Assembly (NCBI GenBank): GCA_020912385.1
Contig: CP087212.1
Span: forward strand, 434,001 to 498,000
DNA length: 64,000 nucleotides
Direction: 5' to 3'
From: Neofusicoccum parvum
Lineage: Eukaryota; Ascomycota; Dothideomycetes; Botryosphaeriales; Botryosphaeriaceae
In this document: positions 45,467 through 57,193 of the stretch, piece after piece
Numbering within the stretch: position 1 is the first letter of the stretch
Layout of the letters: the number at the start of each line of letters is the position of its first letter
Made by a program: the position numbers and the translations under genes
The notes under the pieces: generated by a model
What the model was told of the DNA's origin: nothing
The model's database searches: none
What the model saw: only the letters and a program-made list of their open reading frames with translations

Positions 45467-46671
45467 TCAGGCGGCACCAAAGTATGCCCCAGGGACTGCC
45501 TTCTCAAGCTGCTCAGCCGTCTTCTCATCCCCGAGCAGCCAACCGAAGCCTTCGATAGTCTCATACACCGCCTTCTGCCCCGGCTTCAGCCCCGGAAACA
45601 TGACGTGCCCGTGCGGTACTCCCGGATAGACCCTCAGCCTCGTCTTGACCCCATGATCCCGCAGAGCCCTCTCATACACCAACCCATCGTCCCTCAGCGG
45701 GTCCTGTCCACACACATCAATATAAGCCGGCGGCAACCCCACATGCGGCGTCTTCGAGTTGAAAGGCGAGTAGTCCGGCGAGTGCACATCCGGCTCGTAC
45801 GCCTCCATCAGCCGCTTCATCGCGTCGGCATTCACGATCACAGCGTTGGCGTTCTGCTCGCGGGAGAACCACAGGTCCCTGTACCTGTCCGGCACGATCT
45901 CCTCGTCCAGCAGCACCGGGATGCTGAGGTACAGGCCGGTGAGCGGCGGCGACGCCTTCTCGTCCAGCCACCTCTGCGCCACGACGGCCGCCAGGTTGGC
46001 GCCCGCGGACGCGCCGCCGACGACGAAGCCCGCGCCCGGGTCGACGTTGGCGCCGAGGGACGCGTGGTTCGCGGCGATCCACTTCAGGTTGTCCCAGACG
46101 TCGTGCGGGCCGGTGGGGAACTTGTGCGCAGGGGCCAGGCGGTACGAGATGTTGACGACCGTGGCGCCGTAGAGCCCGCTGACCGTGCGGGAGATGGGGT
46201 TCAGTTGCCTGTTGTCTCCTATGGTCCAGCTGGAAACGAATGAGTATTGGAGGGATTCGTATACACTTATTTATGTTGAACTTATGCACATACCCTCCGC
46301 CGTAGATCATGACCACCAAGGGGCTTCGTTTTGGCGAGTTCTTCGGCCTGTGGATCAGGAGTTGGCTCATGTAGCCGTCACGCATGGGGATATCGAGAGT
46401 TTCGGCAGTCTCCGAGTCAGTGCCGCTAGTGGCTCCTCCCTCTGCTGCCTTGTCCATGTTTTCAGGGCTTAGGAGGGCGGCAACATCGACATTCTTCATG
46501 TACTGAGGGTATCGTGAGTTGGTTTTCCTTGCTGGGAGATGTGATCCTTACTTCAGCATAATCAGGGCTATTGGATAGTTAGCTGAGTTATTAGCCATCT
46601 TCCTGTTATCTGACTTACTCTGTCTCTGCCAACTTGGCCACGGATTCTTTGGTGTTATATGTGTTGTACAT
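45467..46671 (-). CDS. Alpha/beta hydrolase, hormone-sensitive-lipase-like (family IV)
   Basis: Exons 46619-46671, 46552-46567, 46294-46502 and 45467-46229 on the minus strand encode 346 residues. The oxyanion-hole motif is MIYGGGWTIGD, split by intron 3; the usual HGGG has Tyr in place of His. The nucleophile elbow is GGASAGAN (G-x-S-x-G), the acid lies in DVCGQDPLRDDG, and the catalytic His is in PGVPHGHVMF. SYRLAPAHKFP is also typical of the HSL/family IV group. These are esterases or lipase-like enzymes acting on short acyl or secondary-metabolite esters. There is no signal peptide, so it is probably cytosolic. Exon 2 is only 16 nt. Substrate is unknown. Confidence 0.85.
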
Positions 46672-48094
46672 GTTGGTTGGATTCGCCGTCGGATGGTATG
46701 AAAGCAGAGGGGAATTTTTGTTCTGAAGGAGAGACGTCCAAGCTATATTTAAACGTCTAATAGATAAGCTCCGGAATCCGGACTTTCAACACTCCCGTTG
46801 AAGCAAGGTACAATGCATAACGTTGGGCAGATTCTCTAAACGTCGGGCCGGCCTCTCGGATAAGTCTCGTACCCGATCGCTTGTGTACGAAACCGACTGC
46901 CGGCTGGCCGAATGATGCGCTGTGGGCCCTCATTGAAGCTCAGATAATACTTGTGCTCTTCAAAGTCGTAGTACCTCGTACTTGATTGGATGTAATTGGC
47001 GAGAACCGTCGTATAAAACGTCCCCTTGGGGAAAACCTTGCGAGCTCTTGGCCGACCCCGCACGGCGCGACGGATGGTGCATTCTCTTGCAGCAGCCGGA
47101 AGTGTTTCACAAATCGCGAGAGACATTCTCTAAGCAGTAGACCAGGTAATGGGCTCACTAATGTGACACTATAAAAGATGCTCCGCCACCTTCAGACAGG
47201 CTACGGCTTGCCTGTCACTGTTTTAACGAGCGCTCCGAGTCTGCGTTGCACAGAAACTCCGAGAAATTCAATTATGGCGGCTGGTGTACACCTCTCGAAG
47301 TGCATAAATCCATTGAAAGATTGCAACAACTGTCATATCTATTCTGAGTTTGAAGTCTTATCATGGTAGAGTGAAGGACGAGGCCGTTGATGCTTTGATA
47401 ATGACTCTGAAAGAAAGGAGCAAGCTGAGATCTCTTCCAAGTCATAGTCAATCGCTTACGTGTAACGAAGATAACGCTCTCCTTCTTGGGACTAGGGTAC
47501 TCCGTACGATCCTTCAAGCGTCCCGCTTATACCTCTTAGACAGATCAGAACGAATGCCAAAAATGCTCTGAAACTCAACTGCGTGGGCGAATTATTTATT
47601 TATAATTCGAGTAGCCACGGGCCTTCTTCTCATCTAGATGAACAGCTAGAACTACCATGGCAATGAATGTTTTAAAATCTGACCGGATACAATCAAACTA
47701 ATTGTGTTGAGGGTGTGCTTGACGCCGAGCAAGAACGGAGGGAACATGCGCCGTTAGCAGCCGACAGTGCGGCATTCAAAGGAGACTCAAGAGCTCAGGG
47801 GCTTCAACCCACTTCAATGTCGCTCTCTCTGTATGATGTACAAGCATACAGTTGTCTCGTTTGGCCCACGAAGCACAAAGTTGTGGCCGCTCTGCCCCGC
47901 ATCTTCCCTTCGTCTGACACCGCACACTGATATGTATGTCTTCCGAGCATCCATCGGATCCATCAGGAAAAACCTCAACCCACACGCCCGTCATCCATAT
48001 GCTCCATGAGACTCCTACCCTTACCTAAAAAGAACTTTTAAACCCACCCCTATCCACCTACCTCATCCATACCCGTATTGGGCCGCCCGTTTCC
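46672..48094. other. Intergenic, weak ORFs only
   Basis: About 1.4 kb. The largest ORF is at 46836-47126 on the minus strand (96 residues, rich in Arg and aromatic residues), with no recognisable domain. Mixed AT-rich and GC-rich segments occur. No confident gene is present. Confidence 0.35.
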
Positions 48095-48461
48095 ATGACG
48101 ACAGCCTCTGGCACCGAAAAGACCGTCGACATCGTCGTCGGCGGCGGCCTCAGCGGACTGTAAGACACTCAGCGCGTACAAGCCACGGTTCTATCATGGG
48201 CGGTCCTGGCGGCGGAAGCGCGAGTGGGTGGGGGAGGGGTTTGGGCGGGGAGTAGAGGAGCAGGACGGCTATGTGTTGGAGCTGGTGAGATTGGTGGAGA
48301 TGGAGTGGGTGAGGGAGGAGTGGATCCGCGGCGAGTCGGTGCTGGTGAGGGAGCGAGGCGGTTGGCGGAGTGTGGAGGATGTGCATTTTGTGGGGACGGA
48401 GATGGTGAGTGTGTGGGAGGGCTATTTAGATGAGGCGGTGAGGAAGTTGTGGAGGCGTTGA
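48095..48461 (+). pseudogene. Internally deleted flavin amine oxidase remnant
   Basis: The first 22 codons from ATG 48095 encode an FAD-binding start, VDIVVGGGLSGL (G-x-G-x-x-G), then a stop at 48161-48163 or a donor-like ctgtaag. Only about 120 bp later, in frame 48228-48461, the sequence reads like the extreme C-terminus of a monoamine-oxidase-type enzyme: EWVREEWIRG, then VEDVHFVGTEMVSVWEGYLDEAVR, matching the usual HFAGTETxxxWxGYMDGAV block that contacts the flavin. The roughly 300 residues normally lying between are missing. No intron can supply them, so this is a decayed gene. Most of the catalytic and substrate domains are lost. Confidence 0.72.
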
Positions 48462-48545
48462 AGGGGTAAATTGCCGCTTGAGGACGGCGATGGATGGGTT
48501 CTCTATGAGCCCGGCTCGGAAAGTATTACAACATATGCATACCTA

Positions 48546-48632
48546 CATGGGCGGTTGAAGCATTCGTCCAGATGCAAATCTGTGGTAAAAGCGACGTCAA
48601 ACTCATCTGGATGAATGCTTCGACCGCCCATG
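48546..48632. repeat. Imperfect 29-bp inverted repeat with 29-nt spacer
   Basis: The left arm is at 48546-48574 and the right arm at 48604-48632. The arms start and end in catgggcgg / ccgcccatg and pair with two mismatches, both transitions (G-T type pairs in RNA). The hairpin lies just downstream of the amine oxidase remnant. Confidence 0.85.
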
Positions 48633-49980
48633 GGTGAACTCGCTAAACGATCACGTATTGCTGGGTTGGGGCGGTAAAGCGATGACGTATGTGTGTTTGA
48701 TATAGATCAGTCTCTAGCGTAGCTTTGTAGCTATAACGTTAGGTCTTTCCGCTCTTGACCTAGTGTGTTTGCGTGCCTCTATAGCAACAAGACGCGTATT
48801 CGTACTCGACCGACGCCCTGGCAAACAAAGCCTGAGTCCGGGTCGTGCAGTACATGTCCATTAGTAGGCTTTGGAAGCGCCAACTTCGACAGCGGAAGAA
48901 TATGCTCATTTACTGCCAAGTAGCGTAATCTCCTGAGATCGGTGGCATCGATCCTGCAGCAGGGAACCAGAGCGGGGTCATGAGGATGTTTTCAATTGCT
49001 TTAGCCGAGATTTCCTGGGCGTCAGCAGTTACGAGCGGACCGAACCGTCTTATAGTACTCATCACCGAAAGACGGCATATGCCAAGTTTTTCCAGGACGT
49101 TAAAGGCCAGCCCTGCAAAAATTTAATAGAGTGTGGGCGAATGCTAGTAGGGACTGGAGCCACGATGGCGCGCTGGGCAGGGATATAGATTTACCAATTG
49201 CCACAGGCCCACCGGCAAGGGTGAGCAGCGGCCTAATGAGACGAGGCGGAGGGAGGGGATGAATTGCGGCAGATGATGCCGGACGCAGATCAGGAACATT
49301 TTCTTGCTTCGAACAGACATTCCATGTCAGCCCCAGATGCGGGGAAGACGTCGTGTCTCGAAGCTCGGAGAGGAGCTCTTGCCAGCACGCAGCTGGTGCT
49401 GGGCCTCTCTGTCCTGTTTTCTAAATTGAAATGGCCAGATCTGTGTTTGCGTGCAGCAGCCGCAGCTGAAGTATTGGACCCTCTTTGGATAGCGTAAGCA
49501 TAGCTGGCGCGGTGATTGCTGGGGCTCGCTTGGGCGCTCGCTCATCCATGTCGAGGGCCAAGTCGGCAGGCAACTCGTCGACGTCTTCGCTCACTCGCCA
49601 GCCTCTCCAACCAGCCGCATGCCGCAGAGCCGCCCCCCAGCGCGGCGTGTTACGCTGACACACCCTTTCCAGCTGGAGTTCCTTCCCGCCGTGCCGGAGC
49701 CTCCACTTTTCAGCGCACGCTGTGCGGGCCCGGAGCTCTGGAGCTGAAAGCGCAGCAGCTCGCGGCCCGCACGCCAGCCTGGACCGCATGCGCCGCTTCG
49801 TATATGCCGATTACGCGCCTCTGCTGCCCGCGCACTGATGCTGTGGCCAGCCCGATCGGAGAGTTTGCCCCTGTCGCTGCTGCGAGCGGGAGGCTGGTGA
49901 GGAGGGGTCCGGACGGGCAGGGCCAAGGCCCAGCAAGGCGCACCAGGTGAGGGCACAGCACGGCACGGCGAGGCGGTGGG

Positions 49981-50006
49981 AGCAGCAGCAGCAGCAGCAG
50001 CAGCAG
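49981..50006. repeat. CAG trinucleotide microsatellite
   Basis: Eight to nine uninterrupted agc/cag units in GC-rich intergenic sequence. Confidence 0.9.
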
Positions 50007-50751
50007 TCTTTCCGCAGCGCGCGCCCACCGCTCCGGCGACAGCCCCCGCGGTTGCAGTCTGCAACACACCGCAGCGCAACTCGTGCTGCCCCAACGCGCC
50101 GTGGACACCGGCCACGGGCGCTGCCACGAGCAGCTGGCGCGAACAGCCGCTGTTGGTGCGACGCTCGGCAGCAGCCCTGCTCGCCCTTGCCGAAACCGAA
50201 GCATCTCCATTTCCGGCTCGTCCACGAAAACTGCGGCTTCCGTGTGATTAATTTAGAAGTGAAGCCGTGCCACGGCGGGCCCCCGGCCAAGACATGCAGC
50301 CAGCCTGTAAGATGCGCCGTCGTACGATGGCGAGCCCGCCGCCGGACGACTCTTCCGGAGCGCACGGCGACACCACCGGATGCCCGAGGGTTTATGAAGA
50401 CGCCGGATGCCGCGAGTGCGGTGAGACGGTTGCGTGCCTCTGCCTGCTTTCCTGCTGCACTCGACGAGCAGAGCTGCCCGCCGACGCGCATGGATGTCGT
50501 GATACCCGCCCTTGTCTTTCACCATCTGCTGCTCGACTGCCTCCGGAGCCGTTGGCCCAGCTGCTTTTTGCGGACCGCCGTCCTTCGAGCGCCCTTCGAT
50601 TTGCTCCGGCTCCACGACCTCTTAAAGAGCCCCGTGCCCGCTCGTGCTCCTCGGACCAGCAAGCTTCCCGCCCTTTCCCACGGCTGAGACCTCCATATTC
50701 CTTCTGCGCCTTGCTCCACCAAGACACCCAACCTAATTTCCACCTACCGAA

Positions 50752-51114
50752 ATGGACGCGATCAACGACCTCCCCGTGCGCACGAGCACCCCTCCGCCAG
50801 CGTACTCCCCGCCCCAGCGCTGCTACCACATGCGGCCCGGCACAACCCAGCCATCCGCCTACGTCCCCCGCGGCCACCCGCGCGCCATCCAGATCGGGCA
50901 TCCCACCGAAAAACAAATCCTCTTCTACAAGCCCACCGGCGTCAAAGCCCAACCGGCCCCGGCGTACGACGACGACAACGACAACGAGCGCCAGCGACAC
51001 CAGCACCGCGGCGACGACGCCTGCGGCTGGACGCCGCCAGACCAGCAAGCCTCGAAGCTGGAAGCCCGCATCCGCGCCCTCGAAGCGCAGCTCGCGGCGC
51101 AGGCTGGAAAGTGA
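50752..51114 (+). CDS. Short disordered protein with C-terminal coiled coil, unknown function
   Basis: A single-exon frame of 120 residues from ATG at 50752 (cgaaATGgac) to TGA at 51114. The first ~75 residues are rich in Pro, Tyr and Thr (TPPPAYSPPQR) and the middle is acidic (YDDDNDNERQ). The last ~20 residues, KLEARIRALEAQLAAQAGK, form a short amphipathic heptad coiled coil. No signal peptide or membrane segment is visible. It is a plausible small fungal gene, since the ORF starts after a C/T-rich leader (cttgctccaccaagacaccc), but I do not recognise a family. Confidence 0.5.
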   Translation: MDAINDLPVRTSTPPPAYSPPQRCYHMRPGTTQPSAYVPRGHPRAIQIGHPTEKQILFYKPTGVKAQPAPAYDDDNDNERQRHQHRGDDACGWTPPDQQASKLEARIRALEAQLAAQAGK

Positions 51115-52699
51115 AAGAAAAAAAGGCGGCTCGGGAAGGGAAGACGACATATCAAAAAAGGACGGCCTGATCCGCCCAAGAGCGACGACGGTTTGCCGTT
51201 TGCGTATCGACGCGCAGGAAGGGAAGGAACTGCTCGCGCGACCACAACCCCCCGGGACCACGTGAGCCCGCGCGACGCGGCGAGGCGTTTCCGGAGGGAC
51301 GGCTGCTTGGAGGCGCTGTGTAACCGGCTCGGAGATAGGCGGGTCAGGGGCACGGCTCCGGCTCCGAGGCCGCGGAGGGTGCCTGGTGCGTGGCGGCTTA
51401 GCTTCGTGGTACACGCGAGAAGCTTGGGAGGTGGGAGGATAATGCGTAACGGTGGGGGTGTATGTGGCGTATGCAATTGGCATCGTTGAGCGTCACTTGT
51501 AAATGACGTCGTTGATGACGATGGATTGGGAAAAGCGGTGTGAGTGACAGAAGTTGAGAGGGCTTCGGGGCGGAAATCCTTTGGGGGAAAGCGTTGTTCA
51601 CAAGTCCTATTAAAATTTGCTTAAACAAAATCCCACGCTGCGCACGTGGGAATCTATTAAACAATGGTGATGTCCCTCATCTCCCAGACCTTTCTGGACG
51701 ATACTGTGTATTGTCTGCCTTTCAATGCTAATGGACTCTCTTGATACATTCGATTTAATAGACGTAACTTTTGAACAGTAGCACGTATAGAATTATCGAC
51801 GACACAAACCCGGCGGAGCTATGCGCTGCTTCGGCAGCTGCAATGGTAGCCTACGAGCTCTCGTATGTCCGTACCATTTACGCAATTCGATCCATAAAGC
51901 CAAACCCATCATCCTATACAATGCACCGGCTGTCTTCATAGATGTAGTTCAAGTCTAGTTCATGCGTTACAACAATTGCGTCTACGGTAGTCTGTGGCTG
52001 AGTGATCATAGTGAACGATCCTTGACGTGGTATTCGTTAGAGTCCAGGTTCACTTTCGGTTTTTGACTGTCAATCACGAGCTTTTGTAGGTCGAAAAAAA
52101 AGCTTTTGATGCGACTGACGGATATAGTCCTCCTTTGGTGTATCTTGGGAGCTCTCAGGGTTGATCAACTTCTCACTGAGCCCAGAGTGTACATTGCCGT
52201 GTATAGCGGCGTTTTCTCTGTATTTTATGGGGAGGAAAATGCTGCAAGATTTCGGGGATCGCTGAGGCGGGTTTCGAACAGCAGTGAAAAGACCATTGAA
52301 TGATCGAGGAGGACATGCGGCGGCAAAATTCAACCCGTCAAGGCTGAGGTATCAATGGGAGAGGGAACGATTCCAGTTGCGAGCAAGTAGAGGCGGCGCA
52401 GCAACACATGGGCTTTGCAAATGTTGTTGTATAGGAAACCAATCCTCTGCTCCTCTCTCTGCCATCATTCCATGTATCGATCCTATTCTAGGTCGAGCCA
52501 CTCAATTCATGTAATTTTGTTTTCCTATTGCTGTATTAGTCAGCTACCTAAGCGTTGGGGGACACTCTTGTGAGCATCCCTCCACCAGCATTAAAGAAGG
52601 AAAAAATCACTGCCATATCCAACGCTCTATGAATAGAGGCCGCGTCTCTTAACTCTATGGTATCTGACTCTTTTATCCTACAAGTACACACAATCCAAC
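51115..52699. other. Intergenic, AT-rich, nothing recognised
   Basis: About 1.6 kb between convergent genes. Sequence turns AT-rich after 51.6 kb. Short ORFs lack domains. Confidence 0.4.
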
Positions 52700-54354
52700 C
52701 TACGGATCTAGGACCTCAAGCATATCCTTCTTCCGCACGAACTTCTCCCTCTCCTTCCCCTTCGCCTTCCCCCTCTCCCTCTCCACCGCATCAATCCTCT
52801 TCCAATCCTCCCAACTCACCGGCCGCACTCTCCTATCCAACAGCTCCCTCACCTTCCCCCAGCCCTTCCCATCGCCCGGCAAAAACGGCATCCCCTCCAA
52901 CCAATCGCGCGCGATGGCGTCCGCCGTCACGAACGCGTCCTCCATGGTGGTGGCGATGACGCCGGTGGGGCCGCGACCGACCCAGCCGGCGACGTAGGCG
53001 CCGGGCACGGGGCGGACGACGGGCAGGCCGACCGCGCCGGGCGGGGGGCGGGCGACGACGCGGCCGAACCCGTCGTTGGGGATGAGGCCGCGCTCGTCGT
53101 CGAACGGGACGCCGACGTCGGCGAGCCCCGGCAGCGCGGCGGCGCGGTAGCCGACGGAGCGGAACGCCACGTCGGCCCAGAAGGTCGCCGTGTCGAGGCG
53201 CGGCGCGGGCTGCACGCGCGCGCGCCGGTCGAAGCGGTCCGAGTCCGGCGTGAAGACGGTGCGCTGGAACGTCACGTCCGACACGTGGTGCCGCTGGAAG
53301 CGCGCGCTGAAGGAGGTGGGCGAGAGGTTGAAGTCGAGGCTCCAGCGCTTGCTGTCTTTGGACTTGGGGGGCCAGCGGTCGGGCGCGCCTTGGGAGAGGA
53401 TTTTGGAGAGGCGGCCCCGCTGCCGGTCGAGCTTGTAGTCGGGCGGGGGGAAGAGGGACGGGTCGAGGGGCCTGAAGGCGACGTTGGGGAGGTTGAAGAG
53501 CTCGCGGACTTCTTTGATGGTGAAGGCGGCCTAGAGACTGTCAGCATGTGGGTGCAGATGGCTTGGGCGAGGTGTCACGTACCTGCATGGGCCCTCGACG
53601 GCCGACGAGCTTCACATTCCTGACCTTGTTCTTGGCTAGGACCTCCAAAGCGTGCTCCGCAATGTCCGTCTTCCTCAGTGCATCCACATCACTCAGCAGT
53701 ATACGAGCCACATCAAGAGCGACGTTTCCCTGGCCTATAATGACGGCACGTTTACCCTTGAGCTGCGGATTAAGGCCTGCGTACTCAGGCAACCCATTGT
53801 ACCAGCCTACAAATTCGCGAGCAGAGTACACGCCCTGGAGGTTCTCACCCGGAATGCCCAGCTCTTTGTCCTTCGAGGCTCCGTACGCAAAGAGAAGGGC
53901 ATCGTAGTGGGGAGTCAATTGGGCGAGGGAGATGTCGTGGCCGACGTTGACGTTGCCAATGAAATTGAAGCGGTCTGACGCGGCAACCTCCTCGAACTTG
54001 TCCTGGCAGTTCTGCGCAGAGTGAGCACTGGGCCATGGCTTCAGGACAGGCCGGGGATCCTACCTTAACCTCCGGGTGGTCTGGAGCGACACCAAAGCGC
54101 GTCAGCCCGTACGGCACGGGCTGCTGCTCGTACATGTCCACCACCGCATGCTCGATCTTGGCCATCAGCCGGTAGGTCGCGTAGAAGCCAGCGGGGCCGG
54201 AGCCGACGACGGCGACGCGGAACGGGCGGACGACATTGGCATAGTGTCTGGCGGCCAGCGGCGAGCGCGAGACAGAAGCATTGGGCCTGGCGGGAGCACG
54301 CAGAGTGCGGGCGCAGGCGCGGCAAACGAAGGGCGCGGGGCGTGGGAGGCGCAT
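52700..54354 (-). CDS. arh1: NADPH:adrenodoxin oxidoreductase, mitochondrial (Arh1)
   Basis: Exons 54064-54354, 53583-54011 and 52700-53530 on the minus strand give 516 residues (yeast Arh1 is 493). The flavoenzyme passes electrons from NADPH to mitochondrial ferredoxin for iron-sulfur cluster, heme A and ubiquinone synthesis. The N-terminus MRLPRPAPFVCRACARTLRAP is an Arg-rich presequence. FAD binding is VAVVGSGPAGFYATYRL with YGLTRFGVAPDHPEVK; NADPH binding is VIIGQGNVALDVARILL; KLVGRRGPMQ and the C-terminal GWVGRGPTGVIATTM are family hallmarks. An upstream in-frame ATG at 54411 would lengthen the presequence by 19 residues. Codon use in the last exon is very GC-rich, unlike the AT-rich flank on its 3' side. 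Confidence 0.94.
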
Positions 54355-55057
54355 TTCCTGGTGTCGTCGAAAATCTGGCGGCGGCGTCGGAGGAGGGCGA
54401 GGCAGCGTCATCGCGGATCGCGCGGCGGCCGGCGATCCTCGGCCTCACCCGCCGTGCATGCAGCCGTGCGCCCGCAACAACACCACCGCGCCATGTCATG
54501 ATCGACGCGGCTGCCGAGCCTCGAGCCCGTCCGCCGTCAACATGCGGAGAGCCGCGGGCGCCGGCGGCCGGTGCCACTGCTCCCGCCGCACTCAAAGAGA
54601 CGCCAGTCGACCGCGGCCCAAGCAGGCTCTGCCCTGGCCGCGTGAGGGCGGTTGTCCCCAGCGACCAAATGCGACCGCCGGACAGCCGCCGCCGTCCCGT
54701 TTCAGCGCCTGTCGGCCGGCGCCTTGCCTCGCAGCTGCTGCAGCCTAACGCCTTCGGTGCCTGGCTAGCCCCCAAACCGCGCTGGAGGCGCCCGGCATGG
54801 CTGTCCCGCTGGCCGGGATGCGTGTTGCCATGGAGACGGCAAAGGCAAACGCCTCGCTTTATGACCACCAGCCTCCCCATCCATGCTGAGTCCGCACGCC
54901 GAGCTCGCTCACCACCACTCACCACTCTTTGCCTCTCTCCACGCTCGAAAGGACCGCGTGCGGCGTTGCGGCGTGCGCTCCCACATTCCTCAACCCCACG
55001 TGTGTCTGCATTCTTTGATCGTCATTCTTTGCACGCGACCCGCTCCTTAGGCCCGCC
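54355..55057. promoter_or_regulatory. Divergent GC-rich promoter region
   Basis: About 700 bp between the divergent arh1 and four-TM genes. It is GC-rich with C/T-rich patches near 54925-54950. No specific motif was recognised. Confidence 0.4.
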
Positions 55058-57193
55058 ATGCCTAGTCAGCCGTACATGTACGCCCCGCCCCAGCGGTACT
55101 CGGCCACTTCGGACACTCTCTATGGCTTCGACCCCAAGGCTGTCACCAAGGCGAGCCGCTCACCGCCTAAGAAGCCGCCGCCGAAGAACCAGGACGGCCC
55201 GCTGATCGACTGGAACAAGCATCCCGACAGCTACCTGGTGGCCCCGTACGGGCGCACCAGCGTGAAGCCCATCAGCCCGAAGGTCAAGGTTGCCATCAAA
55301 TGGACTCGATGGGTGCAATTGGCCTTCAGAGTCCTCCAATTGGTTGGCGCTGTTGGCATGCTCATCTGCGTCATTTGCATCAAGGGAACTCAAGACACCG
55401 AGGGCTGGATCATCAGAGTGCCCGTAAGTCTGATTGCAGAACAACCACCATAGAATGCTTCCGCTCACAATCCTTAGGCCGGTCTTGACATTGTGTGCGG
55501 CCTCTACGCAGTCTACCATCTCGTCCGTCCCGCCAAGGCCCGCGCTCCATCGAGCTCTGCTGGCTACCACTTCTTTGCTGTCGTCATCGATACTGGCCTG
55601 ATTCCTTTCTACGTCTTCACTGCTCTGCTGGCAAACAGCAACAGGCAGGAGGCTCCTGGTACGGAAGGAAGATGGCGTACCGTCTTCACCACCGACGATG
55701 CGACGGACAAGATCCTGCTCACCACCTGGCTGACCTCGGTGACTACCGGCGGACTGCACCTGATCTCCATCGGTCTTGGCTTGTATCTTATCCTGGTCTT
55801 CCGCAAGATCGCACGTCTGCCGGCGGACTTGAACCCGCTTGAAGACAACCTGACCTCGCGCCGGAGCACGAGGCACAAGCACAAGACCTCGTCCCTCTCG
55901 GACATTACTCTCGCTCCGGAGAAGCGCTTCAGCGACATGTCTGGTAGCACTGTCGTGTCCAGCCCGACCAGGTCGTCCCATGCTCAAGAGGATCCGTTGA
56001 TTCCCGATGTTCGGACAATGCCGTTTCTGCATTCGCGAAACAACTCTGACTGCGCCTACAATCCCCACAACCCTCGCTCGGCTCGTCAATCACGCACGTA
56101 TGTGCCTGATCAAATATACCAACAGCCTGGGTCAACTCGCACTTCTCGCACTAATGTATACCGCCGTGATGGCAGCATGAGCCCAACCAAGCTTGAACTG
56201 AAGGATCTGCCCATGAAGATCTCCACGAAGTCCCTCGGCGGCTATGATTCCATGTCTCCGTCTTCCTCTCCTGAACGATCACCCGTCCGTTCTGCCCGGT
56301 CAATGAAGCGCGAGAGCTTGAAGAGTGACAACTGGTTCGTCTACCCCGAAGCCGAAGCCGGAGCCAACGACGACGACGACGACGACGACGACGATCACGA
56401 GCGCTCCGCCCAGCAACCCCTTGTCCGCCGCTACTCCTTCGAAGCCGACGACGACGGCCCTAACGCACCCCTCAACATCTACAAAGACATCGAAGACCAC
56501 GGACCCCTCTCGCCCCTCTCCGACGGCGAGCGCACCGGCTACCTGCGCCCCGAACCGCTGCGCATGAACCCACCCACACCATCGCCGCAACCGCCCTCAA
56601 CGCCGCCACCGCCGATGCCGTTCCAGTCGGCCGTCGGCTCCATCTCGTCGGACCACTCATCCAACATCGGGCGGGCGCTCACCATCAACTCGAGCGTCAC
56701 GCGCACCACGGACAACTGGACCTTCTTCCCCAACGGCCGCGCCACGCCGCAGCCGGCCGGCACGCACTCCAACTTCTCGTCGCCGTCGCGCAGCCCGACC
56801 AAGCGCGCCTCCCGCTACTACGGCGACCTCCGCGCCGCCACCGAGGGCATCACCGGCCGCCCGGCCGCCGGCCCCCCGCCCGCCCCCGCCGTCGCCCTCG
56901 CCTACACCGACGCCCAGGCCCAGCAGCTGCTGGGCGCCCGCCTCGGCCTGGCCGGCGGCGGCACCAAGCGCGCCATGGGCAGGAGCCCCGAGCGCCCCGG
57001 CTACGAGAGGGTCGAGAGCAGTCCGCGCGTCGTGAGCAGGAGCGGCGTCGACGTGGAGGTCGTGGACGGCGGGGATCTGGGGTTGATGGGCGGCAGGAGG
57101 GTTGTCAGCGGGAAGGTGGCCGAGGAGGGGTTGGCGGGCGGGTGGTTGGGTGGGGAGGGGGTTGTGAGGAGGAAGGTCAGTGGGATGGCGTAG
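55058..57193 (+). CDS. Four-transmembrane fungal protein with long disordered tail
   Basis: Exons 55058-55423 and 55478-57193 encode 693 residues. The N-terminal ~80 residues are Pro/Lys-rich. Four hydrophobic helices follow, about residues 88-108, 123-138, 150-174 and 208-230, an arrangement like MARVEL-type proteins, although no signature residues prove that. The remaining ~450 residues are disordered: SP-rich phosphosite-like stretches, a poly-Asp run (nine Asp encoded by gac repeats near 56367-56395), and Pro/Gly/Ala-rich sequence at the C-terminus. Related long proteins with this layout are common in Pezizomycotina as conserved hypotheticals. A plasma-membrane or eisosome-type role is speculation. 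Confidence 0.75.
56367..56395 (+). repeat. In-frame GAC microsatellite coding for poly-Asp
   Basis: A run of nine to ten gac triplets inside the four-TM gene. Confidence 0.9.

Larger units (their letters stand above)
48462..50751. other. Long gene-poor stretch, GC-rich on the right, with a CAG repeat
   Basis: About 2.3 kb. The left part holds the inverted repeat and AT-rich sequence. From about 49.5 kb it becomes GC-rich, with a (CAG)n/(GCA)n run at 49981-50006. Several long overlapping ORFs appear in most frames, which is expected for GC-rich DNA, and none has domain content. It could be a long promoter or leader for the gene at 50752 or hold a non-coding transcript. Confidence 0.4.

Noticed and set aside
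46836..47126. 96-codon minus-strand ORF
   Set aside because: No domain, no supporting splice sites or promoter; could be a small orphan but not supportable.
49947..51483. Overlapping long ORFs on both strands in GC-rich sequence
   Set aside because: Rare stop codons in GC-rich DNA explain them; compositions are Arg/Ala/Pro/Ser-rich without domains. Only 50752-51114 has a plausible start and structure.
54065..55205. ORFs on both strands between arh1 and the four-TM gene
   Set aside because: They overlap real exons and the GC-rich promoter region and carry no domain.
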